Shown: positions 43,451 to 54,622 of the stretch, piece after piece
How positions within the stretch are numbered: the first letter of the stretch is position 1
Layout: every line of letters starts with the position of its first letter
Assembly: GCF_001513965.1 (NCBI RefSeq)
Contig: NZ_KQ948033.1
Coordinates: 46,277 to 110,276 of the forward strand
Origin: Streptomyces cellostaticus
GTDB lineage: Bacteria > Actinomycetota > Actinomycetes > Streptomycetales > Streptomycetaceae
Direction: 5' to 3'
Length of the DNA stretch: 64,000 bases
Position numbers and translations under genes: made by a program
The notes under the pieces: model-generated
Databases searched by the model: none
Told to the model about the DNA's origin: nothing
Seen by the model: only the letters and a program-made list of their open reading frames with translations

Positions 43451-44929
43451 GTGGGCGGCAACGGCGGTAGCGTGACGAACGCTGACAAGCGCCCCAACGA
43501 GCTGCTCGGCTCGTGGTTCGTGCGCAGCGGCTGGTCCAAGGGCGAGCTGGCACGCCAGGTGAACCGCAGGGCGCGCCAGTTGGGTGCCAACCACATCTCC
43601 ACGGACACCTCGCGGGTACGCCGCTGGCTGGACGGGGAGAACCCGCGCGAGCCGATCCCGCGGATCCTCTCCGAGCTGTTCTCCGAGCGCTTCGGCTGCG
43701 TCGTCTCCATCGAGGACCTCGGTCTGCGCGCCGCACGCCAGTCACCCTCCGCGTCCGGCGTCGACCTGCCCTGGACGGGCCCGCAGGCGGTGGCCCTGCT
43801 CAGCGAGTTCTCGCGCAGCGACCTGATGCTGGCGCGGCGCGGCTTCCTCGGAACCTCGCTGGCCCTGTCGGCGGGCCCGTCCCTCATCGAGCCCATGCAG
43901 CGCTGGCTCGTGCCGACCCCCTCCTCGCCGCTCCCGCCCGAGCCCGAGCCGCTCCTCGACTCCCGCAGGCCCGGCCGCCTCTCCAAGCCCGAGCTGGACC
44001 TGCTGGAGTCCACCACGCAGATGTTCCGCCAGTGGGACGCCCAGTGCGGCGGCGGCCTGCGCCGCAAGGCGGTCGTCGGCCAGCTGCACGAGGTCACCGA
44101 TCTCCTCCAGGAACCCCAGCCCGAGGCCACCACCCGCAAGCTCTTCAAGGTCGCCGCCGAGCTCGCCGAACTCGCGGGCTGGATGTCGTACGACATCGGG
44201 CTCCAGCCCACCGCCCAGAAGTACTTCGTTCTCGCCCTGCACGCGGCCAAGGAGGCCGGCGACAAGCCGCTCGGCTCGTACATCCTCTCCAGCATGAGCC
44301 GCCAGATGATCCATCTCGGCCGGCCCGACGACGCCCTGGAGCTGATCCACCTCGCGCAGTACGGCAGCCGCGACTGCGCGAGCCCGCGCACCCAGGCCAT
44401 GCTGTATGCGATGGAGGCCCGCGCCTACGCCAACATGGGCCAGCCCGGCCGGTGCAAGCGGGCGGTGCGCATGGCCGAGGACACCTTCGCCGAGGCCGAC
44501 GAGTGGGACGAGCCGGACCCCGACTGGATCCGCTTCTTCTCCGAGGCAGAGCTGTACGGCGAGAACTCCCACTCCTTCCGCGATCTCGCCTACGTCGCCG
44601 GACGCAGCCCCGCCTACGCCTCCCTGGCCGAGCCGCTGATGCAGCGGGCGGTGGAGCTGTTCGCCAAGGACAGCGAGCACCAGCGGTCGTATGCGCTGAA
44701 CCTGATCGGCATGGCCACCGTGCACCTGCTCCAGCGCGAGCCCGAGCGGAGCACGGAGTACGCCTCGCAAGCCATGCAGATCGCCAAGAAGGTCCGCTCC
44801 GAGCGGGTGAACACTCGTATCCGAAAGACGGTCGACACGGCCGCGCGCGACTTCGGCGACCTCAGCGCCGTCGTCGACCTCACCGACCAGCTCGCCGTCG
44901 ACCTGCCGGAGACCGCCGAGGCCGTCTGA
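43451..44929 (+). CDS. nsdA: NsdA, TPR-containing developmental/antibiotic regulator
   Basis: A 492-residue protein from GTG 43451; a GTG at 43472 would remove seven residues. The N-terminal 90 residues are a helix-turn-helix-like domain (SWFVRSGWSKGELARQVNRRARQLG ... RRWLDGENPREPIP). A linker is followed by TPR-like helices (about 180-480, e.g. GRPDDALELIHLA, QPGRCKRAVRMAED). It matches NsdA (SCO5582), a negative regulator of sporulation and antibiotic production in S. coelicolor (literature), and lies just before amtB as there. Confidence 0.9.
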   Translation: MGGNGGSVTNADKRPNELLGSWFVRSGWSKGELARQVNRRARQLGANHISTDTSRVRRWLDGENPREPIPRILSELFSERFGCVVSIEDLGLRAARQSPSASGVDLPWTGPQAVALLSEFSRSDLMLARRGFLGTSLALSAGPSLIEPMQRWLVPTPSSPLPPEPEPLLDSRRPGRLSKPELDLLESTTQMFRQWDAQCGGGLRRKAVVGQLHEVTDLLQEPQPEATTRKLFKVAAELAELAGWMSYDIGLQPTAQKYFVLALHAAKEAGDKPLGSYILSSMSRQMIHLGRPDDALELIHLAQYGSRDCASPRTQAMLYAMEARAYANMGQPGRCKRAVRMAEDTFAEADEWDEPDPDWIRFFSEAELYGENSHSFRDLAYVAGRSPAYASLAEPLMQRAVELFAKDSEHQRSYALNLIGMATVHLLQREPERSTEYASQAMQIAKKVRSERVNTRIRKTVDTAARDFGDLSAVVDLTDQLAVDLPETAEAV

Positions 44930-45264
44930 CCATCGCAGGACACACATGCTCCGGCCGCGGCCGGTCCTCCCGAACTGCCCGACTCGGCTCCCCCATGCCA
45001 GGTCATCGAGAGGCCGACCGCGGCCGGTTTACTTCCTTCCGAGGAAGGTTGCGCCACGATAACGATCCCGCAGCCCGGCATCTCGCACTTCATCGAGGCG
45101 TAACACACAGGGCGCCTTCGTCACCCCGGCGAAACAACGAGGGGCTTCCACCGAAACCGCGCTGCGCCAATCTCATGGCGCATAACCGGCCCACCCCTCA
45201 CTGACCGGACCGCTCGCTCAGGCTTCGCCCGCACGGGGCCGTACCAACCGACGAGGAGACGCCG
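44930..45264. other. nsdA-amtB intergenic region
   Basis: These 335 bases contain no supported gene. The proximal half may include an nsdA terminator: GGCCGCGGCCGG near 44952 and a GAGGCCGACCGCGGCCGG stretch near 45010. The distal part carries a GlnR-like box at 45100-45135 and the amtB ribosome-binding site (GAGGAGA, about 45254). Confidence 0.45.
45100..45135 (+). promoter_or_regulatory. GlnR-like box upstream of amtB
   Basis: GTCAC (45120-45124), six bases, GAAAC (45131-45135) matches the GlnR consensus gTnAC-n6-GaAAC. An upstream half GTAAC lies at 45100-45104 with GGCGC six bases further. The two pairs are 20 rather than 22 bases apart, so the upstream pair is weak. amtB is a classical GlnR target in S. 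coelicolor. Confidence 0.6.
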
Positions 45265-46608
45265 ATGGCACCAGCCATCACGCTTGCCGCGGAGGCACCC
45301 AAGCTGTCCTCCGCGAACACAGGCTTCATGCTCATCTGTTCCGCCCTGGTGCTGCTCATGACCCCGGGCCTGGCCTTCTTCTACGGAGGCATGGTCCGCG
45401 TCAAGAGCACCCTCAACATGCTGATGATGAGTTTCATCAGCATGGGCATCGTCACCATCCTGTGGGTGCTCTACGGCTTCTCCCTCGCCTTCGGTGAGCA
45501 CAACAGCCTGATCGGCTGGAACTCCGACTGGTTCGGTCTCAGCCACATCGGGCTGACGGAACTCTGGCCCGGATACTCCATCCCGGTCTTCGTCTTCATG
45601 GTCTTCCAGATGATGTTCGCCATCATCACGCCGGCCCTGATAAGCGGCGCCCTCGCGGACCGCGTCAAGTTCTCGGCATGGTCGCTCTTCATCGCCCTGT
45701 GGGTCACGATCGTCTACGTCCCGGTCGCCCACTGGGTCTGGGGTGCCGACGGCTGGGCCTTCAAGCTCGGCGTGATCGACTTCGCCGGCGGTACGGCGGT
45801 CCACATCAACGCGGGTGCCGCGGCGCTCGGCGTGATCCTGGTCATCGGCAAGCGCGTCGGATTCAAAAAGGACCCGATGCGCCCGCACAGCCTCCCCTGG
45901 GTCATGCTCGGCGCAGGCCTCCTGTGGTTCGGCTGGTTCGGCTTCAACGCCGGCTCCTGGCTCGGCAACGACGACGGCGTCGGCGCGCTGATGTTCGTCA
46001 ACACGCAGGTCGCCACCGCCGCCGCCATGCTGGCCTGGCTCGCCTACGAGAAGATCCGGCACGGCGCGTTCACGACGCTGGGCGCCGCCTCCGGCGCGGT
46101 CGCCGGCCTGGTCGCGATCACCCCGTCCGGCGGCGCGGTCTCCCCGCTCGGCGCGATCGCCGTCGGCGCCATCGCCGGTGTCGCCTGCGCCGCGGCCGTC
46201 GGCCTGAAGTTCAGGTTCGGCTACGACGACTCGCTCGACGTCGTCGGTGTCCACATGGTCGGCGGCATCATCGGCTCCCTGCTCATCGGCTTCTTCGCCA
46301 CCGGCAAGGGCCAGTCCGCCGCGACGGGCGTCTTCTACGGCGACCACACCTTCACCCAGCTGTGGAAGCAGTGCGCCGGCGTCGGCGCGGTCCTCGCCTA
46401 CTCCCTGGTCGTCTCCGCGGTCCTCGCCTTCCTGCTCGACAAGACCATCGGGATGCGGGTCTCCGAGGACGAGGAGATCTCCGGTATCGACCAGGCCGAG
46501 CACGCCGAGACCGCATACGACTTCAGCGGCGCGGGCGGCGGTGTCGTCGGCTCCGTCAGCGCCTCCGCCCTGGCCACCGCCGCGCAGACCAAGAAGGTGG
46601 ACGCATGA
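45265..46608 (+). CDS. amtB: Ammonium transporter AmtB
   Basis: A 447-residue membrane protein of 11-12 helices forming a trimeric ammonium channel. It starts after a short amphipathic N-terminus (MAPAITLAAEAPKLSSANTG); AMLICSALVLLMTPGLAFFYGGMV is helix 1 region. DFAGGTAVHINAGAAAL holds a pore histidine, and WFGWFGFNAGS and DVVGVHMVGGI the second histidine region. The ATG follows GAGGAG. It overlaps glnK by four bases (ATGA). AmtB-GlnK complexes block the channel under nitrogen excess. Confidence 0.96.
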   Translation: MAPAITLAAEAPKLSSANTGFMLICSALVLLMTPGLAFFYGGMVRVKSTLNMLMMSFISMGIVTILWVLYGFSLAFGEHNSLIGWNSDWFGLSHIGLTELWPGYSIPVFVFMVFQMMFAIITPALISGALADRVKFSAWSLFIALWVTIVYVPVAHWVWGADGWAFKLGVIDFAGGTAVHINAGAAALGVILVIGKRVGFKKDPMRPHSLPWVMLGAGLLWFGWFGFNAGSWLGNDDGVGALMFVNTQVATAAAMLAWLAYEKIRHGAFTTLGAASGAVAGLVAITPSGGAVSPLGAIAVGAIAGVACAAAVGLKFRFGYDDSLDVVGVHMVGGIIGSLLIGFFATGKGQSAATGVFYGDHTFTQLWKQCAGVGAVLAYSLVVSAVLAFLLDKTIGMRVSEDEEISGIDQAEHAETAYDFSGAGGGVVGSVSASALATAAQTKKVDA

Positions 46609-46943
46609 AGCTCATCACCGCCGTCGTGAAGCCCCACCGGCTCGACGAGATCAAGGAGGCCCTTCAGGCCTTCGGCGTCCACGGGCTGACGGTGACCGAG
46701 GCAAGCGGTTACGGTCGTCAGCGGGGCCACACCGAGGTCTACCGCGGTGCCGAGTACACCGTCGACCTGGTCCCCAAGATCCGCATCGAGGTGCTGGCCG
46801 AGGACGACGACGCCGAGCAGCTGATCGAGGTCATCGTCAAGGCGGCCCGCACCGGCAAGATCGGTGACGGCAAGGTCTGGTCCCTGCCGGTCGAGACGGC
46901 CGTACGGGTACGCACCGGCGAGCGCGGCCCGGACGCGCTCTGA
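46605..46943 (+). CDS. glnK: Nitrogen regulatory PII protein GlnK
   Basis: A 112-residue PII protein sensing ATP/ADP and 2-oxoglutarate. Tyr51 (GHTEVYRGAEYTVD) in the T-loop is the site modified by GlnD; in S. coelicolor it is adenylylated rather than uridylylated (literature). The C-terminal GDGKVWSLPVE is the second PII signature region. It starts by overlapping the amtB stop (ATGA) and is followed by glnD after 25 bases. Confidence 0.97.
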   Translation: MKLITAVVKPHRLDEIKEALQAFGVHGLTVTEASGYGRQRGHTEVYRGAEYTVDLVPKIRIEVLAEDDDAEQLIEVIVKAARTGKIGDGKVWSLPVETAVRVRTGERGPDAL

Positions 46944-46968
46944 CAACTTGAAGGACAGGAGTCGCTGG

Positions 46969-49419
46969 GTGACGCGTACGGATGTGCGGAAAGAAGCGGA
47001 TGACTCGGGACCCAGCGGCTATGCGGCGGCCCGGCTGCGCCTCCTCACCGAAGGGGCGCGGTCCGGGCCGCCGCGCCGTGCCGCACTCGCCGAGCTGACC
47101 GACGACTGGCTCACAGGCCTGTTCACGGCGGCCGCCGAGGGACTGGGCGGCATCTCCCTCGTCGCCGTCGGCGGCTACGGCCGCGGCGAGCTGTCCCCGC
47201 GCAGCGACCTCGACCTCCTGCTGCTGCACGACGGCGGCGACACGAGCGCGGTCGCCGCCCTGGCGGACCGCCTCTGGTACCCGGTCTGGGACCTCGGCCT
47301 CGCCCTCGACCACTCCGTGCGCACCCCGGCGGAGGCCCGCAAGACGGCCGGCGAGGATCTGAAAGTCCAACTCGGCCTTCTGGACGCCCGCCACCTCGCA
47401 GGCGACCTCGGTCTGACCGCCGGACTGCGTACGTCCGTCCTGGCCGACTGGCGCAACCAGGCGCCCAAGCGCCTGCCCGAACTCCAGGAACTCTGCGCCG
47501 AGCGCGCCGAACGCCAGGGCGAGCTGCAGTACCTCCTGGAACCCGACCTCAAGGAGGCCCGCGGAGGCCTCAGGGACGCCACCGCCCTGCGTGCCGTGGC
47601 CGCCTCCTGGCTGGCCGACGCCCCGCGCGAGGGCCTCACGGAGGCGCGCCGGCGCCTGCTCGACGTCCGCGACGCCCTGCACCTGGCCACCGGCCGCGCC
47701 ACCGACCGCCTCGCCCTCCAGGAACAGGACCAGGTGGCGGCCGAGCTGGGCCTGCTGGACGCCGACACCCTGCTGCGGCAGGTGTACGAGGCGGCGCGCG
47801 TGATCTCGTACGCCAGTGACGTCACCTGGCGCGAGGTGGGGCGCGTGCTGCGTTCGCGCGCCGTCCGGCCGCGGCTGCGCGCCATGCTGGGCGGCGGCAA
47901 ACCGGTCGCCGAGCGCTCCCCGCTGGCCGAGGGGGTGGTGGAACAGGACGGCGAGGTCGTGCTCGCCCGCGCCGCGCGCCCCGAACGCGACCCCGTGCTC
48001 CCGCTGCGTGCCGCGGCCGCCTCCGCACAGGCCGGCCTTCCGCTCTCCCTGCACGCCGTACGGCGCATGGCCGCCACCGCACGCCCCCTGCCCACGCCCT
48101 GGCCCGCCGAGGCACGTGAGCAACTGGTGACCCTGCTCGGCTCGGGCCGCCCGACCGTCGCCGTCTGGGAAGCCCTGGAGGCGGAAGGCCTGATCAGCCG
48201 CCTCCTGCCCGACTGGGAACGGGTCCGCTGCCGCCCGCAGCGCAACGCCGTCCACCTCTGGACCGTCGACCGGCACCTGATCGAGACGGCGGTCCGCGCC
48301 TCCGAGCTGACCCGCCGGGTCAGCCGCCCCGACCTGCTCCTCGTCTCCGCCCTGCTGCACGACATCGGCAAGGGCTGGCCCGGCGACCACTCCGTGGCCG
48401 GCGAGATCATCGCCAAGGACGTGGCCGCGCGAATCGGCTTCGACCGCGCGGACGTCACGGTGCTGGCCACCCTCGTCCGCCACCACCTGCTGCTCATCGA
48501 GACGGCCACACGCCGCGATCTGGAGGACCCGGCGACGGTCCGCTCGGTCGCCGAAGCCGTCGGTACGCAGAGCACGCTCGAACTGCTGCACGCCCTCACC
48601 GAGGCGGACGCGCTGGCCACCGGCCCGGCCGCCTGGTCCTCCTGGCGCGGCTCCCTCGTCGCCGACCTGGTGCGGCGGGTCTCCGCCGTCCTCGCCGGGG
48701 ACGCCACCGACGAACCCGAGCCCGGCGCGCCCACGGCCGAGCAGGAACGCCTCGCCATCGAAGCCTTCCGCACCGGCAGTCCGGTCCTCGCCCTGCGCGC
48801 GCAGACGGAACCGGTGCCGGAGGAGGAGAGCGCCGGCGAGCCCGAGCCGCTCGGCGTCGAGCTGCTCATCGCCGTACCGGACCAGCCCGCCGTGCTGCCC
48901 GCGGTCGCCGGTGTCCTCGCCGTGCACCGCCTGACCGTCCGGACGGCGGAGCTGCGGGCCCTGCGCCTGCCCGACGACGTCGAGGACGGCTCGGTGCTGC
49001 TGCTGAACTGGCGGGTCGCGGCCGAGTACGGCTCGCTGCCCCAGGCGGCCCGGCTGCGCTCCGACCTCGTCCGTGCCCTGGACGGCTCCCTGGACATCGC
49101 GGGCCGCCTCGCCGAGCGTGACGCGGCCTATCCCCGCCGCCGCGGCTGGGTGGCCCCGCCGCCCCGCGTGACCGTGGCTCCCGCGGCTTCCCACCACGCC
49201 ACGGTGATCGAGGTACGTGCCCAGGACGCTCCGGGGCTGCTGTACCGCCTCGGCATGGCCCTGGAGAAGGCCGGCGTACGGGTCCGCAGCATGCACGTCA
49301 GCACGCTGGGCTCGAACGCCGTGGATGCGTTCTACGTCACCACGGGCGCGGGCGCGCCGCTGCCCGGGCAGGACGCCGTGTCGATGGCCCGGGCACTGGA
49401 GGAGACGTTGCAGGCGTGA
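46969..49419 (+). CDS. glnD: PII nucleotidylyltransferase GlnD
   Basis: An 816-residue bifunctional sensor. The nucleotidyltransferase domain (about 55-250) has VGGYGRGELSPRSDLDLLLL. A GlnD-specific helical region (KEARGGLRDA) follows. The HD phosphohydrolase has LLHDIGKGWPGDHS with HxxHD-type ligands. Two C-terminal ACT domains (about 630-700 and 740-816) sense glutamine. The GTG at 46969 is preceded by GGACAGGAG (46952-46960). In actinobacteria the enzyme adenylylates GlnK. The operon is amtB-glnK-glnD. Confidence 0.95.
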   Translation: MTRTDVRKEADDSGPSGYAAARLRLLTEGARSGPPRRAALAELTDDWLTGLFTAAAEGLGGISLVAVGGYGRGELSPRSDLDLLLLHDGGDTSAVAALADRLWYPVWDLGLALDHSVRTPAEARKTAGEDLKVQLGLLDARHLAGDLGLTAGLRTSVLADWRNQAPKRLPELQELCAERAERQGELQYLLEPDLKEARGGLRDATALRAVAASWLADAPREGLTEARRRLLDVRDALHLATGRATDRLALQEQDQVAAELGLLDADTLLRQVYEAARVISYASDVTWREVGRVLRSRAVRPRLRAMLGGGKPVAERSPLAEGVVEQDGEVVLARAARPERDPVLPLRAAAASAQAGLPLSLHAVRRMAATARPLPTPWPAEAREQLVTLLGSGRPTVAVWEALEAEGLISRLLPDWERVRCRPQRNAVHLWTVDRHLIETAVRASELTRRVSRPDLLLVSALLHDIGKGWPGDHSVAGEIIAKDVAARIGFDRADVTVLATLVRHHLLLIETATRRDLEDPATVRSVAEAVGTQSTLELLHALTEADALATGPAAWSSWRGSLVADLVRRVSAVLAGDATDEPEPGAPTAEQERLAIEAFRTGSPVLALRAQTEPVPEEESAGEPEPLGVELLIAVPDQPAVLPAVAGVLAVHRLTVRTAELRALRLPDDVEDGSVLLLNWRVAAEYGSLPQAARLRSDLVRALDGSLDIAGRLAERDAAYPRRRGWVAPPPRVTVAPAASHHATVIEVRAQDAPGLLYRLGMALEKAGVRVRSMHVSTLGSNAVDAFYVTTGAGAPLPGQDAVSMARALEETLQA

Positions 49420-49592
49420 CCTTGCGGCCGTTGCCGCCGTTGACCGAGGCCGACATTGACGCCTTGTGATCCCCGCAGGTGCGGGGGAGTGCCCCGCTCG
49501 CCCGATGCGGCGGGCGGGGTCCGTTGCCTTGCCGGGCCAGATACCCTGGAAGACGCTCAGACCCGCCCCCGACTCCGAGGACCGACGCCGCC

Positions 49593-51143
49593 GTGTTCGA
49601 TACACTCTCCGACCGCCTCAGCGCGACTTTCAAAAACCTCCGCGGAAAAGGCCGGCTGAGCGAAGCGGACATCGACGCCACGGCCCGTGAAATCCGCATC
49701 GCGCTCCTCGAAGCGGATGTGGCCCTGCCGGTCGTCCGCACGTTCATCAAGAACATCAAGGAGCGCTCGCTCGGCGCCGAGGTCTCCAAGGCGCTGAATC
49801 CGGCGCAGCAGGTCCTCAAGATCGTCAACGACGAACTCGTCACCATCCTCGGCGGCGAGACCCGGCGCCTGCGCTTCGCCAAGCAGCCCCCCACCGTGAT
49901 CATGCTGGCGGGTCTGCAGGGTGCCGGTAAGACCACGCTCGCGGGCAAGCTCGGCCGGTGGCTCAAGGAGCAGGGCCATTCGCCGCTGCTGGTCGCCGCC
50001 GACCTCCAGCGTCCGAACGCCGTCAACCAGCTGAGCGTCGTCGCCGAGCGCGCCGGTGTCGCCGTCTACGCGCCGGAGCCGGGCAACGGCGTCGGCGACC
50101 CGGTGAAGGTCGCCAAGGACTCCATCGACTTCGCGAAGTCCAAGGTTCACGACATCGTGATCGTGGACACCGCCGGCCGCCTGGGTATCGACCAGGAGAT
50201 GATGCAGCAGGCCGCGGACATCCGTGACGCGGTCTCGCCGGACGAGATCCTCTTCGTCGTCGACGCCATGATCGGTCAGGACGCCGTCAACACGGCCGAG
50301 GCCTTCCGTGACGGCGTCGGCTTCGACGGCGTGGTGCTCTCCAAGCTCGACGGCGACGCCCGCGGTGGTGCGGCCCTGTCGATCCGCCAGGTCACCGGCA
50401 AGCCGATCATGTTCGCGTCGAACGGCGAGAAGCTGGACGACTTCGACGCGTTCCACCCGGACCGGATGGCCTCCCGCATCCTCGACATGGGTGACCTGCT
50501 CACCCTGATCGAGCAGGCGGAGAAGACCTTCAGCCAGGAAGAGGCCGCCAAGATGGCCTCCAAGCTGGCGTCCAAGAAGGGCCAGGACTTCACCCTGGAC
50601 GACTTCCTGGCCCAGATGGAGCAGGTCCGGAAGATGGGCAGCATCAGCAAGCTGCTCGGCATGCTCCCGGGCATGGGCCAGATCAAGGACCAGATCAACA
50701 ACCTGGACGAGCGGGACGTCGACCGCATCGCCGCGATCATCAAGTCGATGACCCCGGGCGAGCGCCAGGACCCGACGATCGTCAACGGCTCGCGCCGCGC
50801 CCGTATCGCCAAGGGTTCCGGTGTCGAGGTCAGCGCGGTGAAGGGCCTGATCGAGCGGTTCTTCGAGGCCCGCAAGATGATGTCCCGCATGGCCCAGGGC
50901 GGCGGCATGCCCGGCATGCCGGGGATCCCGGGCATGGGCGGCGGCCCCGGCCGGACCAAGAAGCAGCCGAAGAAGGCCAAGGGCAAGCAGCGCTCCGGCA
51001 ACCCGATGAAGCGCAAGCAGCAGGAGCTGGAGGAGGCGCAGCGGCGCGAGGCGGCCGGGCAGGCCGGCGGCGCCTTCGGGCTGCCGCAGCAGGCCGGCCA
51101 GGACTTCGAGCTGCCGGACGAGTTCAAGAAGTTCATGGGCTGA
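49593..51143 (+). CDS. ffh: Signal recognition particle protein Ffh
   Basis: A 516-residue SRP GTPase that binds signal peptides and 4.5S RNA. The N domain (1-95) is followed by G1 GLQGAGKTTLAGKLG at about 108, DLQRPNAVNQL, DTAGRLGID and SKLDGDARGG. The M domain (about 320-450) has the RNA-binding SRRARIAKGSG segment and a flexible Met/Gly-rich finger loop (GGGMPGMPGIPGMGGG). The C-terminal extension is Lys/Gln-rich. It starts at a GTG (49593) giving MFDTLSDRLSATFK; a longer upstream frame lacks homology. It ends at a hairpin. Confidence 0.96.
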   Translation: MFDTLSDRLSATFKNLRGKGRLSEADIDATAREIRIALLEADVALPVVRTFIKNIKERSLGAEVSKALNPAQQVLKIVNDELVTILGGETRRLRFAKQPPTVIMLAGLQGAGKTTLAGKLGRWLKEQGHSPLLVAADLQRPNAVNQLSVVAERAGVAVYAPEPGNGVGDPVKVAKDSIDFAKSKVHDIVIVDTAGRLGIDQEMMQQAADIRDAVSPDEILFVVDAMIGQDAVNTAEAFRDGVGFDGVVLSKLDGDARGGAALSIRQVTGKPIMFASNGEKLDDFDAFHPDRMASRILDMGDLLTLIEQAEKTFSQEEAAKMASKLASKKGQDFTLDDFLAQMEQVRKMGSISKLLGMLPGMGQIKDQINNLDERDVDRIAAIIKSMTPGERQDPTIVNGSRRARIAKGSGVEVSAVKGLIERFFEARKMMSRMAQGGGMPGMPGIPGMGGGPGRTKKQPKKAKGKQRSGNPMKRKQQELEEAQRREAAGQAGGAFGLPQQAGQDFELPDEFKKFMG

Positions 51144-51165
51144 CGCCCGCCGAAGCCGTACGTCT

Positions 51166-51200
51166 CTGAGGGCGCTCCCCTGCCAGGGGGGCGCCCTCAG
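51166..51200 (+). terminator. Terminator after ffh
   Basis: A long stem CTGAGGGCGC-TCCCCT / AGGGGG-GCGCCCTCAG with a 3-base loop (one mismatch). It lies 22 bases after the ffh stop and just upstream of the FtsH-type gene. Confidence 0.85.
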
Positions 51201-51238
51201 CATGTGCCGTGGCCCGACATCTGCCGTAACGTCCAGAT

Positions 51239-53176
<1,938 letters not shown>

Positions 53177-53183
53177 CCAGCGC

Positions 53184-53255
53184 CCTGAACGGGCGCGGGG
53201 CTGTATCGACATGCGGCTCCGCCGCGCGGGCGCGACCAGCCACGACGGCGCCGCG
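53184..53255. repeat. Dispersed intergenic repeat, variant copy C
   Basis: The GCGCGGGG and GCGACCAGCCAC halves of copies A/B flank a different middle (CTGTATCGACATGCGGCTCCG...). It lies between the FtsH stop and the 3' end of the convergent methyltransferase. The same halves with alternative centres suggest related elements. Confidence 0.6.
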
Positions 53256-53261
53256 GAGTGC

Positions 53262-54122
53262 TCAGCGCACGCGGGCGATCAGGTAACGGAACACGTTCGG
53301 CATCCAGACGGTCCCGTCCGGGCGCCGGTGCGGGTGCAGCGCCTCCGTCAGCTCCTTGTCCACCTGCTTGCGGTCGGTCGCCGCGGTCGCCGCGTCGAAC
53401 AGGCCCGTCGACAGCAGGCCGCGTACGGCGCTGTCGAGGTCGGCGTAACCGAAGGGGCAGGCCACCCGCCCCGAGCCGTCCGGCTTCAGCCCGGCCCGCT
53501 GGGCGACCTCCTCCAGGTCGTCGCGGCGGGCGGGCCGCCAGCTGCCCGCGCTGCGCAAAGGATCGGCCAGTTTCGTCGCCACCCGCAGCACCGAGGAGGT
53601 GGCGCAGCGCTCCGGCGGGCCCCAGCCGGCCAGCACCACGGCCGCCCCGCGCCCGGCCAGCGGCAGCGCGCTCGCCAGCAGCTCACCGAGCCCCTCCGCG
53701 TCGCCCGCCAGGCAGCCGATCGGCTCGAAGACGGTCACCACGGTGTACGGGGGCGTCTTCGGGTCCGCCGCGTCCGCGGGCGAGCCGTCGACGAGCCTTG
53801 TGGCCCTACGCGCGCGCGTGCCGCGCGCAGCGTCCGGCAGCAGGCGCTCACGGGCGAGGGCGAGCCGTTCGGGGGAGGCGTCGACACCGGTGACCGCGGC
53901 CCCTCTGGAGGCCGCCATCAGCAGGGCGAGCCCGGAACCGCAGCTCAGGCCCAGCAGCCGGGTGGCCGGGCCCACTTCAAGTCGCTCGTAGACGGCCTCG
54001 TAGAGCGGGACCAGCATCCGCTCCTGGATCTCGGACCAGTCACGCGCGCGTGCGTAGAGGTTCACGCGGACCGGTACGGAACCCGCCTGAGACAGGTGTT
54101 CCCGCACGAGCGTAGGTGTCAT
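53262..54122 (-). CDS. SAM-dependent methyltransferase (class I)
   Basis: A 286-residue protein from ATG 54122. The Rossmann motif I is RLLGLSCGSGLALLMAASRGAAVTGVD; VFEPIGCLAGD and the following glycine-rich segment continue the fold. A short N-terminal lid (VREHLSQAGSVPVRVNLYARARDWSEIQERM) is typical of small-molecule methyltransferases. The frame extends upstream through the intergenic region, but residues there look non-coding. Substrate unknown. Confidence 0.85.
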   Translation of the reverse strand: MTPTLVREHLSQAGSVPVRVNLYARARDWSEIQERMLVPLYEAVYERLEVGPATRLLGLSCGSGLALLMAASRGAAVTGVDASPERLALARERLLPDAARGTRARRATRLVDGSPADAADPKTPPYTVVTVFEPIGCLAGDAEGLGELLASALPLAGRGAAVVLAGWGPPERCATSSVLRVATKLADPLRSAGSWRPARRDDLEEVAQRAGLKPDGSGRVACPFGYADLDSAVRGLLSTGLFDAATAATDRKQVDKELTEALHPHRRPDGTVWMPNVFRYLIARVR

Positions 54123-54622
54123 AGGTAAGCGCCCCAATCCGCCGACAGTTTGCCGCTGTGCCCGATTGCGTGGCCCCCGTGCCGTGCGCTCGCACCATCC
54201 ACGTATGTCAGGTAACTCCCGGCTCGCGGTGCCGTCCAGGGGTCGTGGGGCCCGGCTTGAGGGCGGGACGCCACTGTGGCGAGATTTCACATCCACGCAA
54301 CCTCGGAGACGTCCCTGGGCCGGGGCATGGGGCGGTACCCGGTAACGTCGCGGTCGTCGCTGGCGCTGAGTGAGACAGCGGCCCGATCCGCGAGAGCGAC
54401 CGAATCGCCTCTTGCGCCTCCGCCGACCGTGGACGTTCCGCCCCGTACACGCCGGGGCGTACGTCAGACTACGCACCGGCTTGGTATGAGCTGCGAGGCT
54501 TCTCCGCAGATCAGCGCACCCGCCCTCGTCAGGACGCATCAGCGGCAACTGACCAGTACGTGCAAATTATTTGGGATGGCCCGGAATAGGAACACAGCGG
54601 TACCCCCGCTCGTTGTCATTAC
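54123..54622. other. Divergent intergenic region upstream of the zincin gene
   Basis: I see no convincing gene in these 500 bases. The AT-rich stretch GCAAATTATTTGGGATGG near 54559-54576 stands out against the GC background and may mark a promoter of the downstream gene. Frames exist through the region but their composition is unlike the neighbouring genes. Confidence 0.4.

Noticed and set aside
53262..54548. Methyltransferase start upstream of 54122
   Set aside because: The additional residues look like intergenic translation; ATG 54122 precedes the typical lid region.
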